A stretch of DNA of 64,000 nucleotides, taken from JAXLVB01 sp046329195. GTDB taxonomy: Bacteria > Bacteroidota > Bacteroidia > Cytophagales > Spirosomataceae. The translations under genes and the position numbers were made by a program. This document shows, piece after piece, positions 1-8,371 of this stretch. The notes beneath the pieces were generated by a model. It ran no database searches. It was not told where the DNA came from and worked only from the letters and a program-made list of their open reading frames with translations. Position 1 is the stretch's first letter; each line of letters starts with the position of its first letter. Location: contig JAXLVB010000001.1 in the NCBI GenBank assembly GCA_046329195.1, positions 310,001 through 374,000 of the forward strand. The letters are read 5' to 3'.

Positions 1-128
1 GCGAACGCCACCGCTTGATTGGCTTGGAAGAATGGGGAATTATTGCCGAAATTTGGCAACATACCGATGCCAACAACCCTTCTGACGAAGATGACATCGT
101 GCGGGTACAAGATGATTTTGGAAGATAG
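1..128 (+). CDS. C-terminal end of a cupin protein, mannose-6-phosphate isomerase type II-like (partial)
   Basis: The reading frame is open from the window edge to a TAG at 126-128, giving about 41 residues that end in EDDIVRVQDDFGR. A GEDDIVRxxDDYGR-type tail preceded by an HRLxG segment is typical of the small cupin domain of type II phosphomannose isomerases and related sugar-nucleotide enzymes, so this is probably the end of such a gene. The 5' part and the metal-binding cupin histidines lie outside the window, so the exact enzyme cannot be named. A strong bidirectional terminator follows at once. Confidence 0.65.
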   Translation, partial: ERHRLIGLEEWGIIAEIWQHTDANNPSDEDDIVRVQDDFGR

Positions 129-132
129 ATGC

Positions 133-174
133 TAAAAAAGCCTTACCTTGTGTTTACTCGGTAAGGCTTTTTTA
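133..174. terminator. Bidirectional rho-independent terminator
   Basis: A perfect 15-bp inverted repeat (133-147 with 160-174) encloses a 12-nt loop and carries A/T runs on both outer ends, so it can stop transcription of the cupin gene and of the convergent gene at 195-1256. Confidence 0.9.
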
Positions 175-194
175 CAAATCAAGCGGGGTATTCT

Positions 195-1256
195 TTACGC
201 TTCTGACGCATAAAAACTCCCATTGCTGGTCTTCAAGAAGTCCTCGAACGGAATGTCTTCTTGCCTAATAAAACCCTGCTGTGGAAGCATCCCATCGGCC
301 ACCATCTCGACCACGGCAGCAATAGACGCTGCTGTAGTCCAGGAGATGGCTCGCCAGTGCTGGCCGTCAATTTTCTTGGGGCGGTAGGCTTGATAAAATT
401 CTTCTCGCTCTAGGTGCGTGCCTTTCCAGCCTTCTATCACGGCATACACGTACACTACGTCTTCTTGCACGGGAGGCTTGGCTTCGGTTAGTATCTGCTC
501 GATGAGCTCTCGTTTATTTTTCAGAATCAATTCATACAACAAAAAGCGCATCAGTTTGCCGTGGCCCGGGTAGCGGATGGTCTTATAATTGAGCGTATCT
601 ACTCGGCCTTCGTAAGTTTCGCACATGGTACCTAAGCCACCCGACGTGCTAAATGCCTCAAATTCTTGCCCTTCGATGTTGATTTGCTCAATGCCTTCGA
701 GGGCAGGAACAAACTTACGCACGCCATTGTGAATCACTTCGCAGTCGTTGATGTATTCGTTGATTACCCCTGCCGGCGACCACGTAAACGAGTAACCAAG
801 CAGCCCGTTTGGATGCTGAGGCAGCGCCCCCACCCGAAGTTCAATGTCACGGAGCTGAGTAAATCGCTTGGCCAAATCGGCGCCGACAATGCCAATAAAC
901 CCTGGCGCTAACCCACACTGTGGCGCCAACACCGACCTACTGGTGGCGGCCATTTCTCGAATCGCCGTGGTAGTGGGTACGTCTTCGGTAAGGTCAAAGT
1001 AATGAATACCTCGTTCGTGCGCCAAGCGGGCTATGGGCAGGTTGAGGTTGTAGGGCATACATGACACCACAGCATCGAAGCCGGTGAGGTGTGTTTCTAA
1101 AGTACTGAGGTTGGTGACATCGCCCAAAATCACCTCAAACGGAACTGCCGTGGCGGGGTTTTGTCGGTCTAAGCCCGTGACGGCAAACCGCTTGTTGAGC
1201 AAAATACCCACTAAGGAGCCTACTTTGCCCATACCGATTACTAAGATTTTTTGCAT
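195..1256 (-). CDS. Saccharopine dehydrogenase family NAD(P)-binding oxidoreductase
   Basis: A 353-aa protein begins with the Rossmann motif VIGMGKVGSLVG (about residues 6-17) and continues with the layout of the saccharopine dehydrogenase/reductase family: a nucleotide-binding N-terminus with a VVSCMPYNLN segment, then an APGFIGI segment and a C-terminal substrate domain. Family members act in lysine metabolism or on related amino-dicarboxylates; the substrate here is not decided by sequence. A textbook promoter lies about 310 nt upstream (1563-1593), so the mRNA would have a long leader containing two stable hairpins (1445-1461 and 1464-1485). The gene is convergent with the cupin gene and lies downstream of asd in the same direction, but a terminator separates them. 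Confidence 0.85.
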   Translation of the reverse strand: MQKILVIGMGKVGSLVGILLNKRFAVTGLDRQNPATAVPFEVILGDVTNLSTLETHLTGFDAVVSCMPYNLNLPIARLAHERGIHYFDLTEDVPTTTAIREMAATSRSVLAPQCGLAPGFIGIVGADLAKRFTQLRDIELRVGALPQHPNGLLGYSFTWSPAGVINEYINDCEVIHNGVRKFVPALEGIEQINIEGQEFEAFSTSGGLGTMCETYEGRVDTLNYKTIRYPGHGKLMRFLLYELILKNKRELIEQILTEAKPPVQEDVVYVYAVIEGWKGTHLEREEFYQAYRPKKIDGQHWRAISWTTAASIAAVVEMVADGMLPQQGFIRQEDIPFEDFLKTSNGSFYASEA

Positions 1257-1444
1257 ACGTGTAGTTTGTTGAAACAGAAGAGAATAAAACCCTAACGAGT
1301 AGTTGGCCCTGAGCTAAGCCCAGCAGCTTATATAAATACTGACGCAAAAGTTTTCGTGTGTTCAATGGAGTTGTAATCTTTTGATTTTCAACTGAATAAA
1401 AAATAACAGGGACAATAAAAAGAGGTAGAGATACCAAGAGAAAA

Positions 1445-1485
1445 TAGGCCACAACGGCCTAACCATTAGCGCCTAACAGCTAATG
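1445..1485 (-). promoter_or_regulatory. Two adjacent hairpins in the long leader of the saccharopine dehydrogenase gene
   Basis: Two perfect stem-loops lie side by side: 1445-1450 with 1456-1461, and 1464-1470 with 1479-1485. They fall inside the ~300-nt stretch between the predicted promoter and the start codon. No known riboswitch was recognised. They could be attenuator elements or simply chance structure. Confidence 0.35.
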
Positions 1486-1562
1486 TAAGACTGAAAGAAA
1501 AAAGCGTATAGAAAAAAGCCCGAACCAAAAACGGCGTTCATCAGCAGTATTTTTTGCTGAAA

Positions 1563-1593
1563 CAAAGGTAAACAACTACGGTAGAAAAACAAA
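1563..1593 (-). promoter_or_regulatory. Bacteroidota-type promoter (TTTG-19-TACCTTTG)
   Basis: On the minus strand TTTG (1590-1593) is followed by a 19-bp spacer and TACCTTTG (1563-1570). This matches the Bacteroidota housekeeping consensus (-33 TTG, -7 TAnnTTTG) fully. It points at the saccharopine dehydrogenase-family gene and lies just past the asd terminator. Confidence 0.7.
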
Positions 1594-1626
1594 AAACGTC
1601 AGCACCAACGAGGGTACTGACGTTTT
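1593..1626 (-). terminator. Rho-independent terminator of asd
   Basis: A 14-bp stem with one mismatch (1593-1606 with 1613-1626) encloses a 6-nt loop and is followed on the minus strand by a long T-rich run. It lies 20 nt beyond the asd stop codon and overlaps the -33 box of the next promoter. Confidence 0.85.
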
Positions 1627-1645
1627 GGAATCGAATAAAAGAGGA

Positions 1646-2638
1646 TTACAACAATTGGTTGGCTACCAAATATTCGGCAATCTGCACGGCGTTGGTAGCG
1701 GCGCCTTTACGAAGGTTATCGGCCACAATCCACAAGTTGAGGGTATTGGGCTGCGACTCGTCACGGCGGATACGTCCTACGAATACTTCATCTTTGCCAT
1801 GTGCATTGACGGGCATTGGATACACAAAGTTTTTGGGATCGTCTTGCAAAATAACGCCCTCGGCTTGGCTGAGGATGGTACGTACTTCGTCGAGGTCAAA
1901 GTCGTTTTCAAATTCAATATTGACAGACTCTGAGTGGCCACCGATAGTCGGAATCCGTACGGTAGTGGCCGTTACGGCGATGCTATCGTCGCCCATGATT
2001 TTCTTGGTTTCGTTCACCATTTTCATTTCTTCTTTGGTGTAGCCATTGTCCAAGAACACGTCAATGTGAGGCAATACGTTGAGGTCAATGCGGTGCGGAT
2101 ATACTTTGTTGTACTCCGATTTGCCGGCACGTTCGTCAAAAAGTTGGTCCACGGCGGCTTTACCCGTACCCGTTACTGACTGGTAGGTAGATACCACCAC
2201 TCGCTTGATTTTGTATTTTTCGTGGAGGGGTTGGAGCACTACCACCATCTGAATGGTAGAGCAGTTAGGATTGGCAATGATTTTGTCTTCTTTGGTCAAC
2301 ACCGAGGCGTTTACTTCAGGCACTACCAGTTTTTTGGTAGGGTCCATGCGCCATGCCGATGAGTTGTCAATTACCGTGATGCCTGCTTCTGCAAAAACAG
2401 GTGCTAATTTCAAAGAAGTACTCCCTCCTGCCGAAAAGATAGCCACGTCGGGTTTCATCTTGATGGCCTCTTCAAAGCCTACCACCGTGTATTCGGTGCC
2501 CTTGTACGACACTTTTTTACCCACTGATTTTTCGGAAGCAACGGGGATGATTTCGGTGACAGGGAAGTTACGCTCTTCTAACACTTTTAGCATTTCGCCA
2601 CCTACTAAGCCAGTGGCACCTACGACGGCTACTTTCAT
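1646..2638 (-). CDS. asd: Aspartate-semialdehyde dehydrogenase
   Basis: Asd reduces aspartyl phosphate to aspartate semialdehyde, the branch point for lysine/diaminopimelate, methionine and threonine synthesis. From the chosen start the protein is 330 aa, the usual length for the family. It opens with the NADP-binding motif VAVVGATGLVGGEML, has the catalytic cysteine in ANPNCSTIQ (C126), and the active-site histidine in PTIGGHSES. An upstream in-frame start at 2674 would add 12 unconserved residues before the Rossmann strand, so ATG at 2636-2638 is preferred. The gene stands alone between a structured leader or sRNA (2683-2806) and its own terminator. Confidence 0.95.
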   Translation of the reverse strand: MKVAVVGATGLVGGEMLKVLEERNFPVTEIIPVASEKSVGKKVSYKGTEYTVVGFEEAIKMKPDVAIFSAGGSTSLKLAPVFAEAGITVIDNSSAWRMDPTKKLVVPEVNASVLTKEDKIIANPNCSTIQMVVVLQPLHEKYKIKRVVVSTYQSVTGTGKAAVDQLFDERAGKSEYNKVYPHRIDLNVLPHIDVFLDNGYTKEEMKMVNETKKIMGDDSIAVTATTVRIPTIGGHSESVNIEFENDFDLDEVRTILSQAEGVILQDDPKNFVYPMPVNAHGKDEVFVGRIRRDESQPNTLNLWIVADNLRKGAATNAVQIAEYLVANQLL

Positions 2639-2682
2639 GATACTTGACAAACGATTTTGGAGTTGAACATTCAATTGAGTGC

Positions 2683-2806
2683 ATAAAAAAATTCGTCACC
2701 GTGAGGCTTCAAAAACGGACAAAACAACTCTGGCAAGGCGGGGTCTGAGGGCCCATCTTACTCCGAGTGTCTTATTTCGTTTTCTTTAGGTTCACTGTGA
2801 CGAATT
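2683..2806 (-). ncRNA. Putative structured RNA: asd leader/attenuator or independent ~120-nt sRNA
   Basis: Two arms, 2792-2806 and 2690-2704, pair over 15 bp with one mismatch and close an ~87-nt domain. On the minus strand the closing stem is followed at once by seven U residues (2685-2691), the layout of an intrinsic terminator, 47 nt before the asd start codon. A promoter-like box with one mismatch (CATCTTTG, minus strand, near 2817-2824) lies about 10 nt before the 5' arm, so the transcript could begin almost at the stem. It does not match the cores of SRP RNA, tmRNA, or the lysine or SAM riboswitches as I know them. What is seen is the stem and U-run; the function is unknown. Confidence 0.5.
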
Positions 2807-2894
2807 GTCTTTGCGGGTGCAAAGATGTAGGATGAATTTCAAAAAACCATATATTTTCTGATTTGAAAATGTGAGAATTTGAAAACCGACTAAT

Positions 2895-2945
2895 TAATGT
2901 GTTGATTTTCAATAGACTTGTACAGTATTAAAAATCAACACATTA
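2895..2945. repeat. Perfect 15-bp inverted repeat
   Basis: The arms 2895-2909 and 2931-2945 are exact reverse complements around a 21-nt loop, and a T-run follows on the plus strand. It lies in the 560-nt gap between asd and the cellulase gene, where no coding frame is convincing. It could be a terminator or a dispersed palindromic element. Confidence 0.5.
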
Positions 2946-2972
2946 TGACATTTTTTTCTATTCATCTGCTTT

Positions 2973-3000
2973 GTACTTTTTGTCTTGACACAAAAAGTAC
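2973..3000. repeat. 11-bp palindromic hairpin (GTACTTTTTGT / ACAAAAAGTAC)
   Basis: Exact inverted arms (2973-2983 and 2990-3000) surround a 6-nt loop. Hairpins of this CTTTTTGTCTTG...CAAAAAGTACC form recur as intergenic repeats in Bacteroidota genomes; only one copy is in this window, so the repeat status is from general knowledge, not seen here. Confidence 0.4.
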
Positions 3001-3162
3001 CAAAAATCCAATGCTTCTCCACACAAAACCTGCGCACTCCCCGCTAGATTTTCAAGCCAGCGCACCTTTTTTATAAGCACCTGATTTCTAAACTTATACA
3101 AGTTTAATACACTTGCTTCTCATTCTGATAATTCATCCATCATCCTTCGTATAAGACATTGA

Positions 3163-3191
3163 GGAAGCTGCAACTTTATACGGCAGCTTCC
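3163..3191 (-). terminator. Weak hairpin after the cellulase gene
   Basis: A 9-bp stem (3163-3171 with 3183-3191) lies 8 nt beyond the stop codon of the minus-strand cellulase gene. It lacks a clear U-run, so it may act only as an mRNA 3' end. Confidence 0.4.
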
Positions 3192-3198
3192 CTAACGG

Positions 3199-6100
3199 TT
3201 ATTCTACGATTAGCTTACTACTTACTTGTTGTCGGCGACCTTTCACCACAAGTAGGTACATTCCTTGGCTTAGTTGTGTTGCCTCTATATCATTCAAGCC
3301 TGAACTTGTAGTGACTGTTGAGGAAACCAGCCTACCATTGGTGTTATACAACTGCACATTCAGTTCTTCATTTTCTTCAAAACCTTTTACCAGAATATGA
3401 GCTTTGCCCCCTGCCGTAGGATTCGGATAAACCATTACTGAAGGCGTGTTGAACAGTACTTCTGGTTGCTCTGCAACAGCTATTCTGGTGGCTACTCCTG
3501 CTCCGCTATTGTATAAGGCCAGTATGTCAGTTGGCGATAAGGCACGGTTATAAATACGGGCATCATCCAACAAACCGCTAAAGTAGTTTTCCCAGCCACC
3601 ACTCGTGCCAATCATGACGGCTTCGCCGTTGGTACCAATTGCCCCGCTTGCTGCCTGACTAATGGCCAAGGTGCCATCTACGTAGATTTTTTTGGCAGCG
3701 CCATCGTACGTGGCCGTAATCAGATGCCAGGCTCCCGCAGTAGGTGAGGTGGTAATAACCGAACCGGGGCCATTGAGATTAAAGGTGAGTTGCCCCCCAT
3801 AAACGGCCAATTCGTACGAAGCACTCCAGCTTTGTTTCTTAAAAATAACTCGGTTGCCACTCAGCGAATTTGCCTTCATCCATACAGATAGCGTGATAGC
3901 GGATGTTGGATTTAACGAACTGCTGTTGTTGACCGTGAGGTATTGATTAGAACCATTGAGCGAAACCGCATTTCCATTTTTTCCGGCGCTAAAAATCGTA
4001 CCATTCGTTAGCACAGCGTTGTTGTTGTTTCCTGTCGCATCGGCGGCTGTTGTACCACTCGTTTCGTTAAATTTTAGGTGCATAAGCAAGCCTGTCGTAA
4101 TATCGCCAGCGCTGGCACTACTTGTTGTTACGTTCAACACGCTACTTGCCGCAGAGACATTACCGGCTGCATCTTTGGCTTTTACGGTGATGGCATAAGA
4201 AGTATTTGCTGATAAACCCGTCAGACTGAACGTGGTAGCTGTAGTAGAACCAACCAGCGTGGTACCTCGATAAACATCATAGCCCGACACACCGACGTTG
4301 TCGGTCGAAGCTGTCCAACTGAGGGTGAAACTACTCGTAGTAATGGCTGATGCTGCCAGACCCATAGGTGCAGTGGGTGCTTGCGTGTCTGGACAGGCTA
4401 CGGTGGTAACACTTAGCGCTGTACTACTCGCCGAACTATTACCCGCCGCATCTTTTGCCCGAATAGTGATGGAATAGCTAGTTCCACACGTAAGGCCCGT
4501 CAGGTTGAATGTAGTGGCTGTAGTGGTAGAACCTATTAAAGTAGCTCCTTGGTAAATATCGTAGCCCGACACACCAACGTTGTCGGTCGAAGCTGTCCAG
4601 CTGAGGGTGAAACTACTCGTGGTGATTGCCGAAGCCACCAGACCCGTAGGTGCAGTGGGTGCTTGCGTATCTGGACAGGCTACGGTGGTAACACTTAGCG
4701 CTGTACTACTCGCCGAACTATTACCCGCCGCATCTTTTGCCCGAATGGTGATGGAATAGCTAGTTCCACACGTAAGGCTGGTCATGTTCAATGTAGTAGC
4801 AGTAGTGGTAGAACCTATCAAGGTAGTTCCCTGATAAACATCATAGCCCAACACGCCGACGTTGTCGGTCGAAGCTGTCCAACTTAGGGTAAAACTGCTT
4901 GTGGTAATGGCCGATGCCACCAGACCCGTCGGTGTAGTAGGTGCTTGCGTATCGGTGACGGTACCGCCATAGAGTGTTGCTACTTCGGAGGCCGATAGTC
5001 CTCTTCCATAAAGTCGAACGTCGTCAAGTTTGCCATTAAAATAGTTTTCAAAACCACCACTGCTTCCTATTACGAGAGGTTCTCCAACGGATGTAATTGC
5101 ACCACTTTTGGCCGAAGACGCAACTACTGAGCCATCTACGTAGATTTTCATGGTAGAACCATCGTATGTGCCCGTTACCAAATGCCAAGCATTAGTCGTT
5201 GGCACAGCAGCTGACACTGAGCCAACGCCATTGAGTGCAAACGTCAGCTGGCCGCCATATAGTGAGAAATCGTAAGCAGGAGCCCAGTGTCTTTTTTTGA
5301 TAATGACTTTGTTGCCACCAAAGTCAGCCCCATTAATCCATGCCGATAAAGTAATACCAGAAGTAGGGTTCAGCGTAGCGCTATTATTGACGGTTAAGTA
5401 TTGGGTAGAGCCATTGAGCGTAATGGCATTGTTCCATTTTCCTGTACTAAAAGAAGGGCCGCCGCTGCTTGACGCATTATTGCCATTGGTAGTAGCATCA
5501 AAAGCCGTTGAACCTGTTGTTTCGTCGAATTTTAAGTGCATCAACAAGCCCGCTATTACATCACCTGACGGCGGCGCAGACGACGAAGTAGTCACCAACA
5601 GCGCAGTACTAGCCGCCGACACGTTGCCAGCTGCATCTTTTGCCTTCACCGTCATGGTATATGCGGTAGAGGCCGATAAGCCTGTAAGTGAAAACGACGT
5701 ACTGGCTGTTGTGCCCACACTTACTCCATCCTTAAACACTTCGTAGGTGCTCACTCCTACATTGTCAGTCGAAGCAGTCCAAGCTAAGGTAAAGCTATTG
5801 GCAGTAATCAGCGAGGCAGTCAGTCCTGTTGGCGTGGTTGGGGCTTGAGTATCGGTTGTGGTACCGCAGCTTGTTGCCGCAAAATTATCAGCAGCCCAGT
5901 AATAGCCTTTGCTAATGGCATCGGGGATTACAGCAGGCTTCCAGCGGTCGTTGTATTGTGAGCCAGGTCCAAATCCTGTAGAAGTCCAAGCCATCCAACT
6001 AACGCCCAGCCGTTCCATGGTTTGTTGTTGGTAGGCTTCGCCATCCATCGGAATAGAACCTTCGTTATTGGGCAAGTTTTGTTCGGTGTTTATCACTGGA

Positions 6101-6969
6101 TAACCTGCATTTTTGGTAGCCACCAACCAAGCACTAGTTCCGCCTGTGGTGTACGGGTGAAAGCCCACCGAAGCGTTGGCTGTAGCCCAGTTGAACCCTG
6201 TCAAGCTGGTAAAATGTTGAACAGCCCCCAGCATGTCGGTGTAGGGAGCACTGCTGGCCCACGTAATGGTAGGATTAGGAAAAGAAAACAGAATAATGTG
6301 TGTTTCAGGTGCATAGCCTCGCACCAAATCATAGATTTCTTTTTCGAACAGACAAAGCTCGTTGTTGTAGTTTTCGGGAAACCAGCCTCCTGTTGTTGTC
6401 ACGGGGGTGCCGTAGTTAGGATACGTACCAGTTACATCGCCAGAGGGTTCATTGATGATTTCAAAAATCACATTTTTATAGTTGGCATACCGGGGAGCCA
6501 TAGCCGTCCAGAAATTTCGGATGTCTTGCTTATGGTAACAACCCACATCGTGGTAGTTGAGAATAATATAGATGCCATTTTGGGCAGCCAACGTAAATAC
6601 TTGGTCATAGATGGCCTGAGCGGCAGCAATGTCTGAGGCACTGGCCCAGTTCCAACCGTCCCAGCCATTTCGCCACTGAAACCCGTCGGTTGCACAGATC
6701 CGAATAGCATTGATTCGGTTAGCTTTGAGGTCGGCGTAATAGGCTGGATTGAGCAATGCTGTAGAACCTGCCGATTCTGAAAGCGTAAACGTGTACTTGT
6801 TGGCCCAGGAATTGACGGCCCGAATCAGCGTTCCTTGGTCTGTTTTGAGGGTTCCACCCGAAATAACGGGGCGGCAACGAGACTGCGCCATTGCGCTAAT
6901 GTTCAACAAAAGAGACATCAGTAGCCATGTACTGATGGTGCGGAGAGAGAAAGGTTTGTTCATATACAT
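3199..6969 (-). CDS. Secreted multidomain GH5 cellulase with FN3, LamG-like and T9SS sorting domains
   Basis: The 1256-aa protein has a signal peptide (about residues 1-29, ending AMAQS), then a GH5-type (beta/alpha)8 domain to about residue 365. The probable acid/base is E174 in the NEP motif and the nucleophile E296 in VINTEQN. Next come one FN3 domain (about 373-462), a LamG/concanavalin-like domain (about 470-690), three near-identical FN3 repeats, a second LamG-like domain, and a ~75-residue C-terminal tail with YPNPT and YLLVVKG segments typical of T9SS cargo. It probably cleaves beta-1,4-glucan (cellulose or mannan; the exact substrate is not decided) at the cell surface after export across the outer membrane. 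Two FN3 repeats are almost identical in DNA with a 282-bp period, a sign of recent internal duplication. ATG at 6961-6963 is an equally good start. Confidence 0.9.
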   Translation of the reverse strand: MYMNKPFSLRTISTWLLMSLLLNISAMAQSRCRPVISGGTLKTDQGTLIRAVNSWANKYTFTLSESAGSTALLNPAYYADLKANRINAIRICATDGFQWRNGWDGWNWASASDIAAAQAIYDQVFTLAAQNGIYIILNYHDVGCYHKQDIRNFWTAMAPRYANYKNVIFEIINEPSGDVTGTYPNYGTPVTTTGGWFPENYNNELCLFEKEIYDLVRGYAPETHIILFSFPNPTITWASSAPYTDMLGAVQHFTSLTGFNWATANASVGFHPYTTGGTSAWLVATKNAGYPVINTEQNLPNNEGSIPMDGEAYQQQTMERLGVSWMAWTSTGFGPGSQYNDRWKPAVIPDAISKGYYWAADNFAATSCGTTTDTQAPTTPTGLTASLITANSFTLAWTASTDNVGVSTYEVFKDGVSVGTTASTSFSLTGLSASTAYTMTVKAKDAAGNVSAASTALLVTTSSSAPPSGDVIAGLLMHLKFDETTGSTAFDATTNGNNASSSGGPSFSTGKWNNAITLNGSTQYLTVNNSATLNPTSGITLSAWINGADFGGNKVIIKKRHWAPAYDFSLYGGQLTFALNGVGSVSAAVPTTNAWHLVTGTYDGSTMKIYVDGSVVASSAKSGAITSVGEPLVIGSSGGFENYFNGKLDDVRLYGRGLSASEVATLYGGTVTDTQAPTTPTGLVASAITTSSFTLSWTASTDNVGVLGYDVYQGTTLIGSTTTATTLNMTSLTCGTSYSITIRAKDAAGNSSASSTALSVTTVACPDTQAPTAPTGLVASAITTSSFTLSWTASTDNVGVSGYDIYQGATLIGSTTTATTFNLTGLTCGTSYSITIRAKDAAGNSSASSTALSVTTVACPDTQAPTAPMGLAASAITTSSFTLSWTASTDNVGVSGYDVYRGTTLVGSTTATTFSLTGLSANTSYAITVKAKDAAGNVSAASSVLNVTTSSASAGDITTGLLMHLKFNETSGTTAADATGNNNNAVLTNGTIFSAGKNGNAVSLNGSNQYLTVNNSSSLNPTSAITLSVWMKANSLSGNRVIFKKQSWSASYELAVYGGQLTFNLNGPGSVITTSPTAGAWHLITATYDGAAKKIYVDGTLAISQAASGAIGTNGEAVMIGTSGGWENYFSGLLDDARIYNRALSPTDILALYNSGAGVATRIAVAEQPEVLFNTPSVMVYPNPTAGGKAHILVKGFEENEELNVQLYNTNGRLVSSTVTTSSGLNDIEATQLSQGMYLLVVKGRRQQVSSKLIVE

Positions 6970-7243
6970 TCTATTTAGTTGTTGGCGGAGTATTCTGGTT
7001 TTGACGGTTGGTCGCCTAAACCTTTTGCGAAAATAAAAGAGGGGTTAGCAAGAATTAGGGTAAGACTTGACCCTTCTTGGTGCCTACTTGTAAGAATGTA
7101 TAAGAAAAACAGTGCTATCGTTAGTAGCAGAAGTAGGATGCGTTTCTTTTTTGACTCAACGCTGAGCTTATCAAGGCCAAAATGTGCCTAACAGGGGTAT
7201 AACCATTTTGAGCAGTATAAACGACTAGCCTATGGCGCTAACA

Positions 7244-8098
7244 CTAACTCAGTAGTTGTTTTTCTCGTAGATAGGTAGCCAAGGTTTCTACTTTTTGAAA
7301 TTTATACCCAAAAAATACAGAAGCTTTGTGAACGATCTTGAATCGTAGTTTATTGAGGTAATCTTTAGTATGTTTTTCCTTAACCCCGTCATCTATACCT
7401 GCATAATCTCTAATCAGATTCCATTCGGTAGGGCTAAAATATTCGTGTAACTTTTTTTTGAAATTTTTGGCTACAAGTTGATGAAACACTAAGCCCATCA
7501 ATCCATTGATAAAGATATTGATTTCTAACACGTATTCAACTCCAGGGCTGTAGGGCTTAATCAGTTCAAAGCGCATAGCATGAGAAATAATGTGGCCTTG
7601 GGAATCATATTGTAAAATTTGTGTTCGAAATTCGATCCAGTAGTATTTGCCATCTTTACACAACAGTGGAACCACCACCGCCGTAGATAATGAGGTGGGC
7701 GACTTCAGGATTTCTGAGCCATAGTCTAAGGTACTCATGTAGATTACGTGAGCTTGTAACCAGAATGCCTGAAAATACTCGGGGTGAAAACTCTTACAAA
7801 TCCTTTTGAAGAAAGGTTTTCCGTTTTGCCCCAATTCAATGTCCTTGATTCCCAAAAAATTTTCAATCCCAAAACTAAAATCTACCTGTAGTTTTTTCAG
7901 ATTAAAGACCAAAATACCAAAGGGGCGCTGAAAAAAGTCTTTTTTTTGTGATTCAACGCTTATTCTAAATTTTTCGATAATGGCCAGATACTCTTCGTGA
8001 GTCATCCGAAATGGCTCATCAGCTACTTGTGGGCAATAGTCAGTTTCCATTTTACGAATAAACTGATTATATACTTTCTCAAAAAATTGTACTTCCAT
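7244..8098 (-). CDS. PAS-like sensor protein with possible degenerate LuxR-type C-terminus
   Basis: The 284-aa soluble protein has no signal peptide or membrane segment. Residues about 60-190 (RPFGILVFNLKK... through YYWIEFRTQILQYDSQG) read like a PAS fold, with the KDGKYYWIEFR strand typical of PAS domains. The C-terminus begins FSPTEWNLIRDYAGIDDG, which resembles the start of a LuxR/GerE helix-turn-helix, but the recognition helix is not convincing. The best guess is a cytoplasmic signalling or transcription regulator of its own small transcription unit; a promoter-like site lies at 8153-8182. Target and signal are unknown. Confidence 0.5.
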   Translation of the reverse strand: MEVQFFEKVYNQFIRKMETDYCPQVADEPFRMTHEEYLAIIEKFRISVESQKKDFFQRPFGILVFNLKKLQVDFSFGIENFLGIKDIELGQNGKPFFKRICKSFHPEYFQAFWLQAHVIYMSTLDYGSEILKSPTSLSTAVVVPLLCKDGKYYWIEFRTQILQYDSQGHIISHAMRFELIKPYSPGVEYVLEINIFINGLMGLVFHQLVAKNFKKKLHEYFSPTEWNLIRDYAGIDDGVKEKHTKDYLNKLRFKIVHKASVFFGYKFQKVETLATYLREKQLLS

Positions 8099-8152
8099 AT
8101 CTGGGAGGGAGATGCTGCGGGGGTTACCAATTTAAGCCTACTGAGCACGGCT

Positions 8153-8182
8153 CAAATATACGAGAAGCATACGGCTTTTTAA
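8153..8182 (-). promoter_or_regulatory. Promoter of the PAS-like gene (TTA-19-TATATTTG)
   Basis: On the minus strand TATATTTG (8153-8160) fits TAnnTTTG, and TTA (8180-8182) stands in for the -33 TTG at a 19-bp spacing. It is 55 nt before the start codon. Confidence 0.5.
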
Positions 8183-8371
8183 GGCATAGGGTGTACGGGT
8201 TGATTCAGAATAGTTGTACAAAAATCTGTATTGAAGCCAATTTTAAAAAAAATTTAGCTACCCGTGTAACCTTTTGGCAAAGCCTCAGTAAGCATAGTCA
8301 GAAAGCAACATCAGAGAATCAAGGACGAGGCGAATTTTATTATTTTTGAAAAGACTTAACCCAATTAGTAT

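Noticed and set aside
1135..1452. Minus-strand frame of 105 codons overlapping the 5' end of the saccharopine dehydrogenase-family gene
   Set aside because: It needs a GTG start, overlaps a well-supported gene in another frame and shows no domain; only its first 60 residues are hydrophobic, which fits AT-rich leader DNA.
2683..2806. SRP RNA, 6S RNA or lysine riboswitch
   Set aside because: The conserved core sequences of these RNAs were looked for on both strands and not found; kept only as an unassigned structured RNA.
3956..5746. Tandem array of a mobile or non-coding repeat
   Set aside because: The periodicity comes from FN3 and LamG domain coding sequence within one open frame.
6022..6636. 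Antisense frame of 204 codons within the GH5 domain
   Set aside because: The opposite strand holds the catalytic NEP and TEQ motifs; the frame is a shadow of it.
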